A stretch of 33,397 bases of DNA, from assembly GCA_020056455.1 (NCBI GenBank), contig JAGVHR010000036.1, forward strand, positions 1 through 33,397, given 5' to 3'. Origin of the DNA: Thermodesulfovibrionales bacterium (GTDB lineage Bacteria; Nitrospirota; Thermodesulfovibrionia; Thermodesulfovibrionales; UBA6898). Shown here piece by piece: positions 1-11,380 of this stretch; the stretch's first letter is position 1, and each line of letters begins with the position of its first letter. Made by a program: the position numbers and the translations under genes. Under the pieces are notes generated by a model that worked only from the letters and a program-made list of their open reading frames with translations, had not been told where the DNA came from and ran no database searches.

Positions 1-732
1 AAGACAACCGGATTGAGTCATAACCGCATACTGGTCATCGAGGTCTTCGGCAGATATGTCGGCCACACAGCCTTCCGGGGAGGAGTCGGCGCAGAAGCTG
101 ACTGCATCCTGATACCGGAGATACCTGTTGACTTCGAGGTTGTATACGAACATATGAAGATGACCTACTTTGGCAGGGTCATGCGTAGCGATGTAAAGGC
201 CGGCACCTATATCATAGTTGTCGCAGAAGGCCTGAAAAACGCTACAGGAGAGATGCTTTATGACGAATCAGCAGGAGTGGACGCCTTCGGCCACAAGAAG
301 CTGGCAGGCGCAGGCAAATTTGTCAGGCAGCAGCTTGAAAAAAGACTAAAGACCGACCCCACAGTCATTGAGTTCATGAAGAAAAGCGGCATGTACGCCC
401 CAGGCGTTTATGAGGTCCCAGAGGTCAGGGAAGTGACTCCAGGCCATCTGGTCCGTTGCGGAGGCTCCTCAGCTTATGATGTCACCTTCGGATACAAAAC
501 AGGTGCAGCAGCAGTATTTCTTCTATCCCAGGGCAAAACAGGCATAACTGTCGTAAATGTTGACGGGGGACAGATCTATTACCAGGCAACTGAAGAGGCG
601 ATTAAAAGAAGAGAGGTTGATCTCAGCGAGATCGGGCTGTATGAAAGTCTCGGCACCTGCTTTGGCAGAAAGATTGAGAAGTATGAATATACGTTTGTTG
701 AGGTAAAGGACAAGATTGTACGGCACCTGTAA
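1..732 (+). CDS. 6-phosphofructokinase family protein, C-terminal part (5' truncated by window edge)
   Basis: Frame is open to base 1; EVFGRYVGHTA, GYKTGAAAVFLLSQGKTG and CFGRKIEKYE-type PFK C-terminal sequence. ATP versus PPi specificity not resolvable from this part. Confidence 0.85.
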   Translation, partial: KTTGLSHNRILVIEVFGRYVGHTAFRGGVGAEADCILIPEIPVDFEVVYEHMKMTYFGRVMRSDVKAGTYIIVVAEGLKNATGEMLYDESAGVDAFGHKKLAGAGKFVRQQLEKRLKTDPTVIEFMKKSGMYAPGVYEVPEVREVTPGHLVRCGGSSAYDVTFGYKTGAAAVFLLSQGKTGITVVNVDGGQIYYQATEEAIKRREVDLSEIGLYESLGTCFGRKIEKYEYTFVEVKDKIVRHL

Positions 733-747
733 GATTATAATCATCCT

Positions 748-2850
748 GTGCTGACCAAAGAATCCGTATCTGCATTCTTCAGGCAAAAGGGCTCCAGACC
801 TCTGCCCTTCAAAGAGATCTCCAGGCTCATGGAACTAAGCAGGCCCGAGGGCCGCGCTCTAAAACGCGTTCTCAGGGAAATGCTCAGAGACGGCGATATC
901 CTGCTCAACCGCAAAGGCCTGTACGGTCCTGCTGAAAAGATGAATGTTATAACCGGCCATTTCGAGGCACACCGGAACGGTTATGGGTTTGTTGTCTCTG
1001 AAAGGCCAGGGGAACGCGACTTCTTCATCCCTCCCAGAAGCACTCTCGGCGCCATGAAAGGCGATCGAGTCATGGCAGCAATAGAAAATTCCAAAAAACG
1101 TGAAGCGAAGATCATCAGGATTCTCGAAAGGGCGTATGCGAGGGTGTTAGGCACATTTGAAATCTCCAGGGCAGGCGCTTATGTCAGGCCGAAAGACAAG
1201 TCAATCCCTTTTGACCTCTACGTTGCTCCGGACGCAAGAGGCACAGCGCGCAACAATGATATGGTTATCGCAGAGATCCTTACATATCCTACCGACAAAA
1301 GACCGCCGTCTGCAAAGGTGCTGAAGGTAGTCGAAAAACCTCAGGACCCCCGGGCAGAAGTTGAACTGATCATCGATGAATTCGGCCTGCCAAGACGGTT
1401 CCCAAGGGCCGCTGCTGAAGAGGCTAAGGCACTGCTGGCCGGCAATGTTCCAAGTCTGAAACGCGAAAAACGCACGGACTTGCGTAATATCCATACAGTC
1501 ACTATAGACGGCGAACGTGCCAGGGACTTTGATGATGCAGTCTCAGTAAAACTCACTGAACATGGGTACAGACTATGGGTCCATATCGCAGATGTAGGCT
1601 TTTATGTTCCATGGAATTCCATCCTTGACCTTGAGGCAAGAAAACGCGGCACAAGCGTTTATTTGCCTGACAGGGTTATACCCATGCTTCCCGGTGAACT
1701 CTCTGAAGACCTCTGCAGCCTCAGGCCCAGGGTAGACCGGAATGCCTTTACTGTTGAGATGGAATTCGACCGTTTCGGTCACCGTACCCATGCGCGGTTC
1801 TATCCCAGCGTAATCAACAGCAATGAGCGAATGACCTATACATCAGTCAGTCGGATCATAGTCGACCAGGACCCGGCTGAGCGCTCAAAATACGACCCTC
1901 TCCTCAGTGATTTCGAGTTGATGGCTGAACTATGCAGCGTCATAAGAACAAGGAGGTTCGAAAGAGGGAGCCTTGATTTTGATCTGCCGGAACCCGAGGT
2001 GCTGCTCGATCTGCAGGGAAACCCGGAAGCTATCATCAGGGCTGAACGGAATTTTGCGCACATGATCATCGAAGAGTTCATGATCGCGGCGAATGAGGCA
2101 GTCGCAGAGCATATTGAAGGCCTCGGGCTGCCCTGCGTCTACAGGATACATGAAGAACCTGACCCCATGAAACTTGAGGATGTATTGACCATAGTCAGGC
2201 AGTTTACAAAAACGAGGGGGAAGACCTTCACTGCAAAGGATTTCTCAGGCATCCTGAAATCCATCAAGGACTCCCCCCAGGAAGAGATCATAAACTATAT
2301 TGTGCTGAGAAGCCTCAAGCAGGCAAGATATTCGGTCTCGAATGTCGGCCATTTCGGCCTTGCCTCTAAGTCATACACCCATTTCACGTCGCCCATCCGG
2401 CGCTATCCTGACCTGGTCGTACACAGGATCCTTCGGGAGGTCCTGACAAAAAAGATCTTATCAGACCAGCGCAGGAAAGAACTTGAAGCCATGCTCCCTG
2501 ACATCGCCTTCACTTCATCGCGAACGGAAAGGGCCGCTGACGATGCTGAGTTCCAGGTGATCAAGGCAATGCGGGCATGGTTCATGAAGGACAAGGTCGG
2601 CGACACCTTTTCCGGGAAGGTCACGGGAATCTCTTCCTATGGCCTGAAGATAAGGCTGAATGATTTTTATGTCGAGGGATTCCTCCATGTCTCTTCCATG
2701 AACGACGATTTCTATCAGTACAACGAAAGGACCATGAGGCTTCACGGCAGGCATACCAGCCGTTCCTACAGGATCGGGCAGGATGTAACCGTAAGGATAG
2801 ACAGGGTTGATATGGAGGAAAGGGAGATAATCTTCGGATTGCAGGATTGA
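748..2850 (+). CDS. rnr: Ribonuclease R (RNB-family exoribonuclease)
   Basis: 700 aa, GTG start; cold-shock-like N-terminus (GYGFVVSE), RNB catalytic motif TIDGERARDFDDAVSV, HFTSPIRRYPDLVVHR, C-terminal S1 domain. Confidence 0.95.
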   Translation: MLTKESVSAFFRQKGSRPLPFKEISRLMELSRPEGRALKRVLREMLRDGDILLNRKGLYGPAEKMNVITGHFEAHRNGYGFVVSERPGERDFFIPPRSTLGAMKGDRVMAAIENSKKREAKIIRILERAYARVLGTFEISRAGAYVRPKDKSIPFDLYVAPDARGTARNNDMVIAEILTYPTDKRPPSAKVLKVVEKPQDPRAEVELIIDEFGLPRRFPRAAAEEAKALLAGNVPSLKREKRTDLRNIHTVTIDGERARDFDDAVSVKLTEHGYRLWVHIADVGFYVPWNSILDLEARKRGTSVYLPDRVIPMLPGELSEDLCSLRPRVDRNAFTVEMEFDRFGHRTHARFYPSVINSNERMTYTSVSRIIVDQDPAERSKYDPLLSDFELMAELCSVIRTRRFERGSLDFDLPEPEVLLDLQGNPEAIIRAERNFAHMIIEEFMIAANEAVAEHIEGLGLPCVYRIHEEPDPMKLEDVLTIVRQFTKTRGKTFTAKDFSGILKSIKDSPQEEIINYIVLRSLKQARYSVSNVGHFGLASKSYTHFTSPIRRYPDLVVHRILREVLTKKILSDQRRKELEAMLPDIAFTSSRTERAADDAEFQVIKAMRAWFMKDKVGDTFSGKVTGISSYGLKIRLNDFYVEGFLHVSSMNDDFYQYNERTMRLHGRHTSRSYRIGQDVTVRIDRVDMEEREIIFGLQD

Positions 2851-2934
2851 CCGTAGCGTATTCGATAAACCCGGAGCTATTCTTTATAATAAAACATTCA
2901 TGAATACTTACGCTTACGGAAATCCCTGTTTATC

Positions 2935-3846
2935 ATGATCGGCGCTGCAAAGCATAAGGCGTTTATTTTCGGGCTCCTTCTTTTACCGGCCCTCGTGCTG
3001 TCTGCCTGTGTACAGTCCGCAATACAGCAGCCTCTCCAGCAGCCAAAGGTAGCCCTTGTTCTGGGCGCCGGGGCCTCGCGGGGGTTTGCCCATATAGGTG
3101 TTCTGAAAATATTGGAAAGCAACAGGGTCACTGTTGATATGATAATAGGGACAAGCGCTGGAAGTTTTGTAGGCAGCCTTTATGCCTATGGGTATAACGC
3201 GTTTCAGATCCAGAAGATGGCCCTCAGTCTTGAAAAAGCGAATATAGCGGATTTCACAGTGCCTGACAATGGTTTTATCAAAGGAGAACGCCTTGAGGAG
3301 TATATCAATACTTTAACGCAAAATACCCCTCTTGAAAAGATGAAAACCCCTTTTTACGCAGTTGCTACCAATATACAGAACGGCCAGGAGGTTGTCTTTG
3401 GCCGCGGCAATACCGGCACTGCTGTCAGGGCAAGTTGTGCCATACCTGGAATTTTCAGGCCTGTTGTGATAGACAACCGGATGTACGTTGACGGAGGGGT
3501 TGTAAGCCCGGTTGCAATTGACGCGGCAAGGAGGCTCGGGGCTGATATTGTTATCGCAGTGGATATCTCGGCTGATATTGACACAAGGCAACCTGAGGGG
3601 ACTGTGGAAACCATCCTGCAGGCAATAGGCATTATGCATTCAAAGCTCTCTGCCATCCAGCTTGCAAAAGCCAATGTGGTTATCAGACCGAGGGTTGGCC
3701 GCATCGGGGCCTCTGATTTTGATAAACGCCATGAGGCTATTATCGAAGGTGAGAAAGCAGCAATTGAAGCATTGCCTGCAATCCATGACCTTTTGGTAAA
3801 ACGCCGGGCTGCTGCCGGTCAGAGCGCCGATAGCGTGAGTAGATGA
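2935..3846 (+). CDS. Patatin-like phospholipase family lipoprotein (RssA-like)
   Basis: Lipobox-like LPALVLSAC; oxyanion/nucleophile motifs GAGASRGFAHIG and GTSAGS; DGG dyad (YVDGGVVSPV). Confidence 0.88.
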   Translation: MIGAAKHKAFIFGLLLLPALVLSACVQSAIQQPLQQPKVALVLGAGASRGFAHIGVLKILESNRVTVDMIIGTSAGSFVGSLYAYGYNAFQIQKMALSLEKANIADFTVPDNGFIKGERLEEYINTLTQNTPLEKMKTPFYAVATNIQNGQEVVFGRGNTGTAVRASCAIPGIFRPVVIDNRMYVDGGVVSPVAIDAARRLGADIVIAVDISADIDTRQPEGTVETILQAIGIMHSKLSAIQLAKANVVIRPRVGRIGASDFDKRHEAIIEGEKAAIEALPAIHDLLVKRRAAAGQSADSVSR

Positions 3847-5306
3847 CTGACGGAATCATCGTCCGCTTCCTTGGGGACTTCGGCCCTTTTTCGCGCATGG
3901 GCAAAAGCATCGGGTATTTGATCACAATAAGCAATACAAGCTTCCTGCTCGATTGCGGGGCCCCGCTATTCCAGCAAATCGGCGGAGACGGCCTTAAAAA
4001 TATACAACGAGTCATCATCACGCATTGTCACGACGACCACAAACGCTGGTTTACGGACCTCTCCCTTTTCAACCGCTACACGTCAGGCCGCAAGACTCTT
4101 CTCATGACTTCCGAGGATGTGCATGATGAACTGATCAGGGCCTCTTTGCCGTCGCTTGACAGAAGCCTCAGCGAGGATGCCGAAACAGTTATCGACGTCT
4201 CCTGGGAGGACTTCATCGATTATCGCATGCTCGGCCCTAAAGCCCTGTATCGAATCGCAAAGATTGATGAAGGAAAAGGGAGGTATCAGTTGGCCGTTGT
4301 GGACGCTGGTGGAAATCCTCTCGGTCCGGAAAAAGCAAAGGTCGTTGTCAGCAGAAAAACCGGCAGGCTGAGGATGCTCTTTCGTGATGAAGTCAGCGGC
4401 GACTGGGTCGAACCTGAGCACTTCTATCCGTTTTCGTCAGCGGCCTTCTACGAGGAGCAGCAGAACATCTATGCAGACCCGGAAGGGTTTGTGATCGAGC
4501 CTGTAAAGGCGCCTGTCTGGCACGGGATTTCGTCATTAGGCATCAGGATCAGAACGCAAAAGGAGACCCTCACTTTCAGCTCTGATACCCATCACGACAA
4601 ACGTCTGTGGAAATCTCTCAGTGAAAAGAAGCGGCAGCAGCATCTCAGCATGAGCAGGAGAGAATTTGATGCAGTAGGCGTCATCCACGGCGATATCAAC
4701 GACTATATCCAACGTATCTGGAGTGAGGAGCGCTACCTGGAGGCGGTCCGGTCCTTTGAGGAAGGGATCGTCATCCATGATATCTCAGCTCAAAACAGCG
4801 TCGTTCATACAGACTACGAAAACCTTGTGAATACCACCCTCTCAAAGGCACGTGTCATTCTCACTCACAGCCCGGATAAAATCACCTCCACGTGGGCCCT
4901 GGGTGACACGGAAAAAATCTTCAGAATCATGGGGTCCGACTTTTTCGAGGCTGTCGGCAACAGGCTGTTCAAAATGGACGCCGATATCTACCATAAGGAA
5001 GCAGGCAGATACTTTGCAGGCTATCGTAACGGCAATGGATTGCATCAGGTATACGAAAAGTCCGGTCTCCTTGGTATCGCATACGGCGAATTGCCTGAAG
5101 GGGCAAAAGAACTCTTCCGCGTAGATCTCTATGAGGACATCGGTGGACAATACTATCCTGTACTTGACAACATGAAGCGCTACAGAACGCGGCCTGACGG
5201 ACAGATGGAGCGTGTCATATATTCGCCTGAGGGCAGCACAGGGGAGATCGTCCGGAGTCGCATGCGGAATGCAATAGATGCTGAAGGCGCTGACTTCTCC
5301 GGATGA
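3843..5306 (+). CDS. MBL-fold metallohydrolase-like protein with long C-terminal extension
   Basis: ATGA overlap with upstream gene; ITHCHDDHKRW metal-binding motif; further conserved-looking SSDTHHDK and LTHSPDK segments. Family not recognised beyond the fold. Confidence 0.7.
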   Translation: MTDGIIVRFLGDFGPFSRMGKSIGYLITISNTSFLLDCGAPLFQQIGGDGLKNIQRVIITHCHDDHKRWFTDLSLFNRYTSGRKTLLMTSEDVHDELIRASLPSLDRSLSEDAETVIDVSWEDFIDYRMLGPKALYRIAKIDEGKGRYQLAVVDAGGNPLGPEKAKVVVSRKTGRLRMLFRDEVSGDWVEPEHFYPFSSAAFYEEQQNIYADPEGFVIEPVKAPVWHGISSLGIRIRTQKETLTFSSDTHHDKRLWKSLSEKKRQQHLSMSRREFDAVGVIHGDINDYIQRIWSEERYLEAVRSFEEGIVIHDISAQNSVVHTDYENLVNTTLSKARVILTHSPDKITSTWALGDTEKIFRIMGSDFFEAVGNRLFKMDADIYHKEAGRYFAGYRNGNGLHQVYEKSGLLGIAYGELPEGAKELFRVDLYEDIGGQYYPVLDNMKRYRTRPDGQMERVIYSPEGSTGEIVRSRMRNAIDAEGADFSG

Positions 5307-5327
5307 TTGCAAAAAGTCACAAAACAC

Positions 5328-5356
5328 TTGACATTATCGCTCTTCCCTGCTATTTT
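5328..5356 (+). promoter_or_regulatory. Candidate sigma70-type promoter for the TPR/FecR/cyclase operon
   Basis: TTGACA (5328-5333), 17 nt spacer, TATTTT (5351-5356), directly before ATG 5365. Confidence 0.5.
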
Positions 5357-5364
5357 TTACCCAT

Positions 5365-6702
5365 ATGAAAACTACAACTCCTATAATAATCAGCATTTCG
5401 GCCTTATTCGTTTCAGCCCTGTTGCTATTTTCTCAGGTCCGGAGCTCATTTGCTGAGATGACCCCGGACTACGAGATTGCCGTCTCAAAAGGCAATGCAA
5501 AGATCGACAGCAAAAAATATGATGAGGCAACAGCCATCTTCCGTGAGTTGCTTAGGTCCTATCCGGATGATCCTGGGGCCATGCTCATGCTCGGCATCGC
5601 TTTAAGCAGAAAAGGTGAACTCAAAGAAGCGGAAGCCGCTCTCCTGGATGTTGCCGGCAGGCAATATGACCTTCCACGGACCCATTATGAACTTGGCGTC
5701 ATCTACTACAAGCTGGGAGACTATTCCAAATCAAAAGAATACTTCAAAAGTGCGGAGCAAAAATCGTCTGACCTTTTGCTGGACTCATCGGCTTCGGGAT
5801 TTATGGGGAGCATTGAGCAGCGGCAACAGACTAAACGGTATTCGCTTCAGGCCACTGTAGGACTGCAATATGACAGCAATGTATCGCTGCGGCCTTCTGA
5901 AGACGATCCGGTCATCAACGTCTCTGCATCAAAGGGGGCTGACTCAAGCATGGTAGTATTTCTCAGGGGTTCTATGCTCCTGACCGATGCCCCGATTCGG
6001 ACTGAGGCTTTTTATTCCATATATCAGAGCCTTCATACACATGCTGCGGATTTCAATATCCATAATCATGAGCTCGGGTTAAAAGCGGAATTCAGCCCGG
6101 CCCAGGACATTGCTTTTGAGGCCAGATATCTTCTGAATTACACTCTTCTGGGAGGGGATCGTTATTCTGCAGTTCATACGGTCAGCCCGGCTGTCCGTCT
6201 CTCATTTATCAACAGGATGCCTCTACGGCTAATATATAATTATGAGAGAAAGAGCTTCTTTGATCACGAACTTGTTGAAAATAACAATGACAGAAGCGGC
6301 AACTACCATGCCATAGGTTTTGAGCAGAAGATCTCCGCAACAAACAATCTTTTCTTCACCCTGGCATACTATTATGACGACAATAATACCCATGACGAGG
6401 TTTTTAGCTATACAGGCAACAAGATTGCCGCTTCAGTGGACTATAACTATCAGTCCAAATGGTCGGTCGGCGCGAATTTCGAGTATCATAACAAAAACTA
6501 TGGTACCCTGATTTTGGTTTCTCCTCCGCTTGTCCAGAACAGGGAGGATATTACCAGGACCTTTAACTTCTATTTTGTGCGACCAATTACACCTGTCCTT
6601 TCCGTCAGTCTCAATCAATCCTTTATCATAAATAGTTCAAGCGTGTCATTTTATTCTTATGACCGAGCAATAACAGGAATCTTCCTCACAGCGAGGTTTT
6701 AA
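5365..6702 (+). CDS. TPR-repeat protein with predicted outer-membrane beta-barrel C-terminal domain
   Basis: Signal peptide; TPR motifs (DPGAMLMLGIALSRKGELKEAEAALLD, THYELGVIYYKLGDYSKSKEYFKSAE); alternating-aromatic C-terminal half ending in ...TGIFLTARF (terminal Phe typical of OMPs). Confidence 0.75.
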   Translation: MKTTTPIIISISALFVSALLLFSQVRSSFAEMTPDYEIAVSKGNAKIDSKKYDEATAIFRELLRSYPDDPGAMLMLGIALSRKGELKEAEAALLDVAGRQYDLPRTHYELGVIYYKLGDYSKSKEYFKSAEQKSSDLLLDSSASGFMGSIEQRQQTKRYSLQATVGLQYDSNVSLRPSEDDPVINVSASKGADSSMVVFLRGSMLLTDAPIRTEAFYSIYQSLHTHAADFNIHNHELGLKAEFSPAQDIAFEARYLLNYTLLGGDRYSAVHTVSPAVRLSFINRMPLRLIYNYERKSFFDHELVENNNDRSGNYHAIGFEQKISATNNLFFTLAYYYDDNNTHDEVFSYTGNKIAASVDYNYQSKWSVGANFEYHNKNYGTLILVSPPLVQNREDITRTFNFYFVRPITPVLSVSLNQSFIINSSSVSFYSYDRAITGIFLTARF

Positions 6703-7448
6703 TGAAAAACATATATTTTAGACTTCTATTTTTCTCAGCATGTTTTACCGTCATTTCTGCTGTGACCATGGCAGCCGACAAGGCCGGAGAGGTCAGAGCG
6801 TTGAAGGGCAAGGCCTCTATTGTAAGGGCCGGCATTATCCATCCGGTTGCCATACGGGACAGTGTTGTGCTGGCGGACACAGTAGAAACTGACACGGATT
6901 CAAGGGCCAAGATACTTTTTGTTGACGACAGCATGCTGACTCTCGGAGAAAGATCCAGGCTTATGGTCAGAGAGTATCTTCTTGGCGATGATAAGAAGAG
7001 GGGCCAGTCCGTATTTAACCTGATTGACGGAAAGGTTAGGGTAATTGTCGGAAAGAACAAGTTTGAGGTGCAGACTCCGACTGCGGTTGCCGCTGCCCGT
7101 GGCACTGTACTCGTTGCATGGACAAAGCAGGATTCATCGTGCATCGCTGTTTTCAGGGGCATTGTTGACGCAAGCAACCGGGATACTTCCATTAAGGGCA
7201 CATCTGCGATTTCTGAAGACAATATGAGCTGTATTGATGTCGGGAAGCCGCCAACCGCACCTGAACGGATTCCTGATGAACTGAAGAGTCAGCTTCTCGG
7301 CGATACGAACATTACTGATACTCCTGTCATGGATGTGCCGCAGGACGGCAGCGGCGGACGCAGATATGACAGCGGAATTGCCGTTCCTCCTGCTGTTCCT
7401 CCGGTCGAGCTGAAGCCAAAGCTACCCAGCCCCAGGCTCAATAAGTAA
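6702..7448 (+). CDS. FecR-domain periplasmic protein
   Basis: Signal peptide, then FecR-like core (GKASIVRAGIIHPV, ILFVDDSMLTLGERSRLMV, FEVQTPTAVAAARGTVLVAW), Pro-rich C-terminus; TAATG overlap with upstream stop. Confidence 0.85.
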   Translation: MKNIYFRLLFFSACFTVISAVTMAADKAGEVRALKGKASIVRAGIIHPVAIRDSVVLADTVETDTDSRAKILFVDDSMLTLGERSRLMVREYLLGDDKKRGQSVFNLIDGKVRVIVGKNKFEVQTPTAVAAARGTVLVAWTKQDSSCIAVFRGIVDASNRDTSIKGTSAISEDNMSCIDVGKPPTAPERIPDELKSQLLGDTNITDTPVMDVPQDGSGGRRYDSGIAVPPAVPPVELKPKLPSPRLNK

Positions 7449-7523
7449 ATTCCCAGGTAAGGCCCCCTCACATGGTAAAAGGAGAAATGCTTTCATCTCA
7501 GGCATTCTTCTGTTCTGTACCGA

Positions 7524-9466
7524 ATGATATCACTGAGACCTGTTAATCGTACCGGCCTGATTATAAGCCTCACATCCATAGCATTGTTCGTCTGGCTTGC
7601 AGCGGTCAATCCGAAATATATCGAGGAGCGTATTGAATCCCTGACCCTCATCTACCGGTTTCAGATACGAAACCTTATCGCCAAACCGCATACTCCGGAC
7701 AATATCGTCATTGTCATGGTCGACGAAAAAAGTCTGTCTGAGCTCGGACGCTGGCCCTGGCCGCGAAAAATACAGGCCCGGCTGATTTCTGAAATACTTG
7801 ATCAGTCCCCGAAGGTACTCGCAATCGATATACTGTTTCCTGAGAATGAGGATGCTGCAAGTGATACTTCTCTTGGCAATTCTATGGCCCCTCATTCTGC
7901 AAAGGTTGTACTGGCTACAGGCTTCAATGTGCCAAAAACCAGTACTGATACGGGAGGGCCTGATGCCCCGGAGTACGCTCTTGATGCAACGATTCGCAAG
8001 GTCAAAGACATGAAACTCGGCTCGCCCATACTGGCAGACAGGATCATTCCCCCGATACAGGTAATCGGGCAAAGCGCTCAGTTGGGTCATGTATACAACC
8101 TCAAGGACATTGATGGAAAAACAGTGTGGGAAGTCCCTTTTCTCGGATACAATGGGGATTTTTATCCATCTTTGGCGCTTCAGGCAGCGCGAATAGCGCT
8201 GGACGTGCCTATGGATGAAATGGTCCTTTATATGGGAAGAGGCATCGGACTTGGCAGCAGATTTATTCATATCGCCCCTTTCGGGGGCAGAATGCCTGTT
8301 AATTATCTGGGGCCTGAAAATTCGGTCCCGAATGTTTCAGCTTCGGATGTGCTCAATGGGACAATAGACCATTCTTTTTTTAATAACAAAATCGTATTCC
8401 TCGGCACATCTGCCATAGCAACATATGACATTATTACAACCCCTTTTTCCGCCAATACTCCAGGCGCTGAAAAAAATGCCACAGTAACCGAAAATATTGT
8501 CAACAATAGATTTATAACAAAAACCTCTCAGGGCGTTGATATGTTCGCCACACTCGCAGCAGGCCTTTTCCTGGCTCTTCTGCTGCCGGGAATGCAGGCC
8601 CTGCAGGCAACCCTCTATTCGTTCCTGATACTCCTGGGATATCTCACAGCAGCCCAGATATTTTTCAGTTTTTACGGCCTATGGATCAACGTCGTCTATC
8701 CTGTTTCAAATATACTCGTTATTTTTACAGGAACAACCGTCACCAAGTATTTTCTCGAGGAAAAAAAGGCAAAAGAGATCAGGCGGATTTTCTCAAGTTA
8801 TGTGTCACCGAAAATCGTTGAAGAGGTGATCAGCCACCCTGAGAAGGCCGGCCTGAGCGGCCAAAAGAAAACCGTCACAATCCTTTTTTCGGACATCCAG
8901 GGCTTCACGAGCATATCTGAGAGAAATTCTCCGGAAGCAGTCGTGGCTATACTCAATGAATATTTTACGGAAATGACAAATATCATCTTTAAGTGGGACG
9001 GGACTCTGGACAAATTTGTCGGGGATGAGATCATGGCATTCTGGGGAGCGCCGGTTGACCAGTTCGACCATGCTGAACGAGCTATCAGGTGCGCTCTCGA
9101 TATGTCGAAGAGGCTCTCATCACTTCGGGAAAAATGGGCGATAGAGGGGAAGGAGGTCCTGAACGCAGGCTTGGGCATAAACACAGGAGAAGTCGTAATA
9201 GGCAATATTGGGGCAGAAGGCAAGAAGATGGATTACACTGCTATCGGAGATCATGTTAATATAGCTGCCCGTGTAGAAAAACTGACAAGACAGTACAAAG
9301 CAAAGATCCTTATAACCGAATTTACGCAGCAACAGATCAGTGGACTTATCAGCAAGGGCAGAGTTGGGCATATTGAAATAATGTTCACGGACACAGTGAG
9401 AGTAAAGGGCAAAGACAAAGACCTGAGGATATACTCTGTCAGAGATACTCTCGAGAAGGAGCAGAT

Positions 9467-9470
<4 letters not shown>
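7524..9470 (+). CDS. CHASE2 domain class III adenylate/guanylate cyclase
   Basis: CHASE2-like periplasmic region (VDEKSLSELGRWPWPRKIQARLI, VLAIDILFPE), three TM helices, cyclase domain with ILFSDIQGFT, LDKFVGDEIMAFWGAP and DYTAIGDHVNIAARVE. Confidence 0.93.
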
Positions 9471-10885
<1,415 letters not shown>

Positions 10886-11042
10886 TTACCTGCTCTTTCT
10901 TATAGCGATGCCGCCTCTGAAGCAGAATACTTTACCATGAAAGCACGGTCTATTTCCCCTGCGCCGGCTCCTGCGGTCAAAAAAATTGCTTTTTAAACCA
11001 CCTTTTTCTTATTCTAAAAGAAACAATTTAACGGAGGTTACT

Positions 11043-11369
11043 ATGTTACAAGTTTCAGATATGGCTGCAGAAAAGGCCCAGGAGATATTAAAAGCTGAAG
11101 GCAAGGAAGGATGGGGACTGCGGATATTCGTTCAGGGCGGCGGATGCTGCGGGCCAAGCTTCGGCATGGACATAGACGAGAAAGCCGCAGAAGGAGACCA
11201 TACTGTAGAAAAAAACGGTCTTAAAATCTTTGTCGACAACAAATCAATGGAAAGTCTGGGTGACAAAGAGATCGACTTTATAAAAAACGAGCAGGGTGAA
11301 GGGTTTGTCATCAATAGCAGCGGCGGAGCTGCTCCGTCCTGCGGTTCGGGCTGCAGCGGCTGCGAATAG
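11043..11369 (+). CDS. HesB/IscA-like (A-type iron-sulfur carrier family) protein
   Basis: ATG 11043 preceded by [26 protein letters not shown] core and Cys-rich tail [10 protein letters not shown]. The ORF-track start (10986) is upstream of the RBS and unlikely. Confidence 0.82.
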   Translation: MLQVSDMAAEKAQEILKAEGKEGWGLRIFVQGGGCCGPSFGMDIDEKAAEGDHTVEKNGLKIFVDNKSMESLGDKEIDFIKNEQGEGFVINSSGGAAPSCGSGCSGCE

Positions 11370-11380
11370 CAAATCATCAC

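Noticed and set aside
2885-2890. TATAAT upstream of the patatin-like gene as a promoter
   Set aside because: Good -10 hexamer but no convincing -35 at 16-18 nt; left out of features.
6686-7222. 178-aa minus-strand ORF antisense to the FecR gene
   Set aside because: Ser/Thr/Leu-rich shadow translation with no domain; the + strand gene is convincing.
7530-8270. 246-aa minus-strand ORF antisense to the CHASE2 cyclase gene
   Set aside because: Shadow ORF: no recognisable motifs, fully inside a well-supported coding gene.
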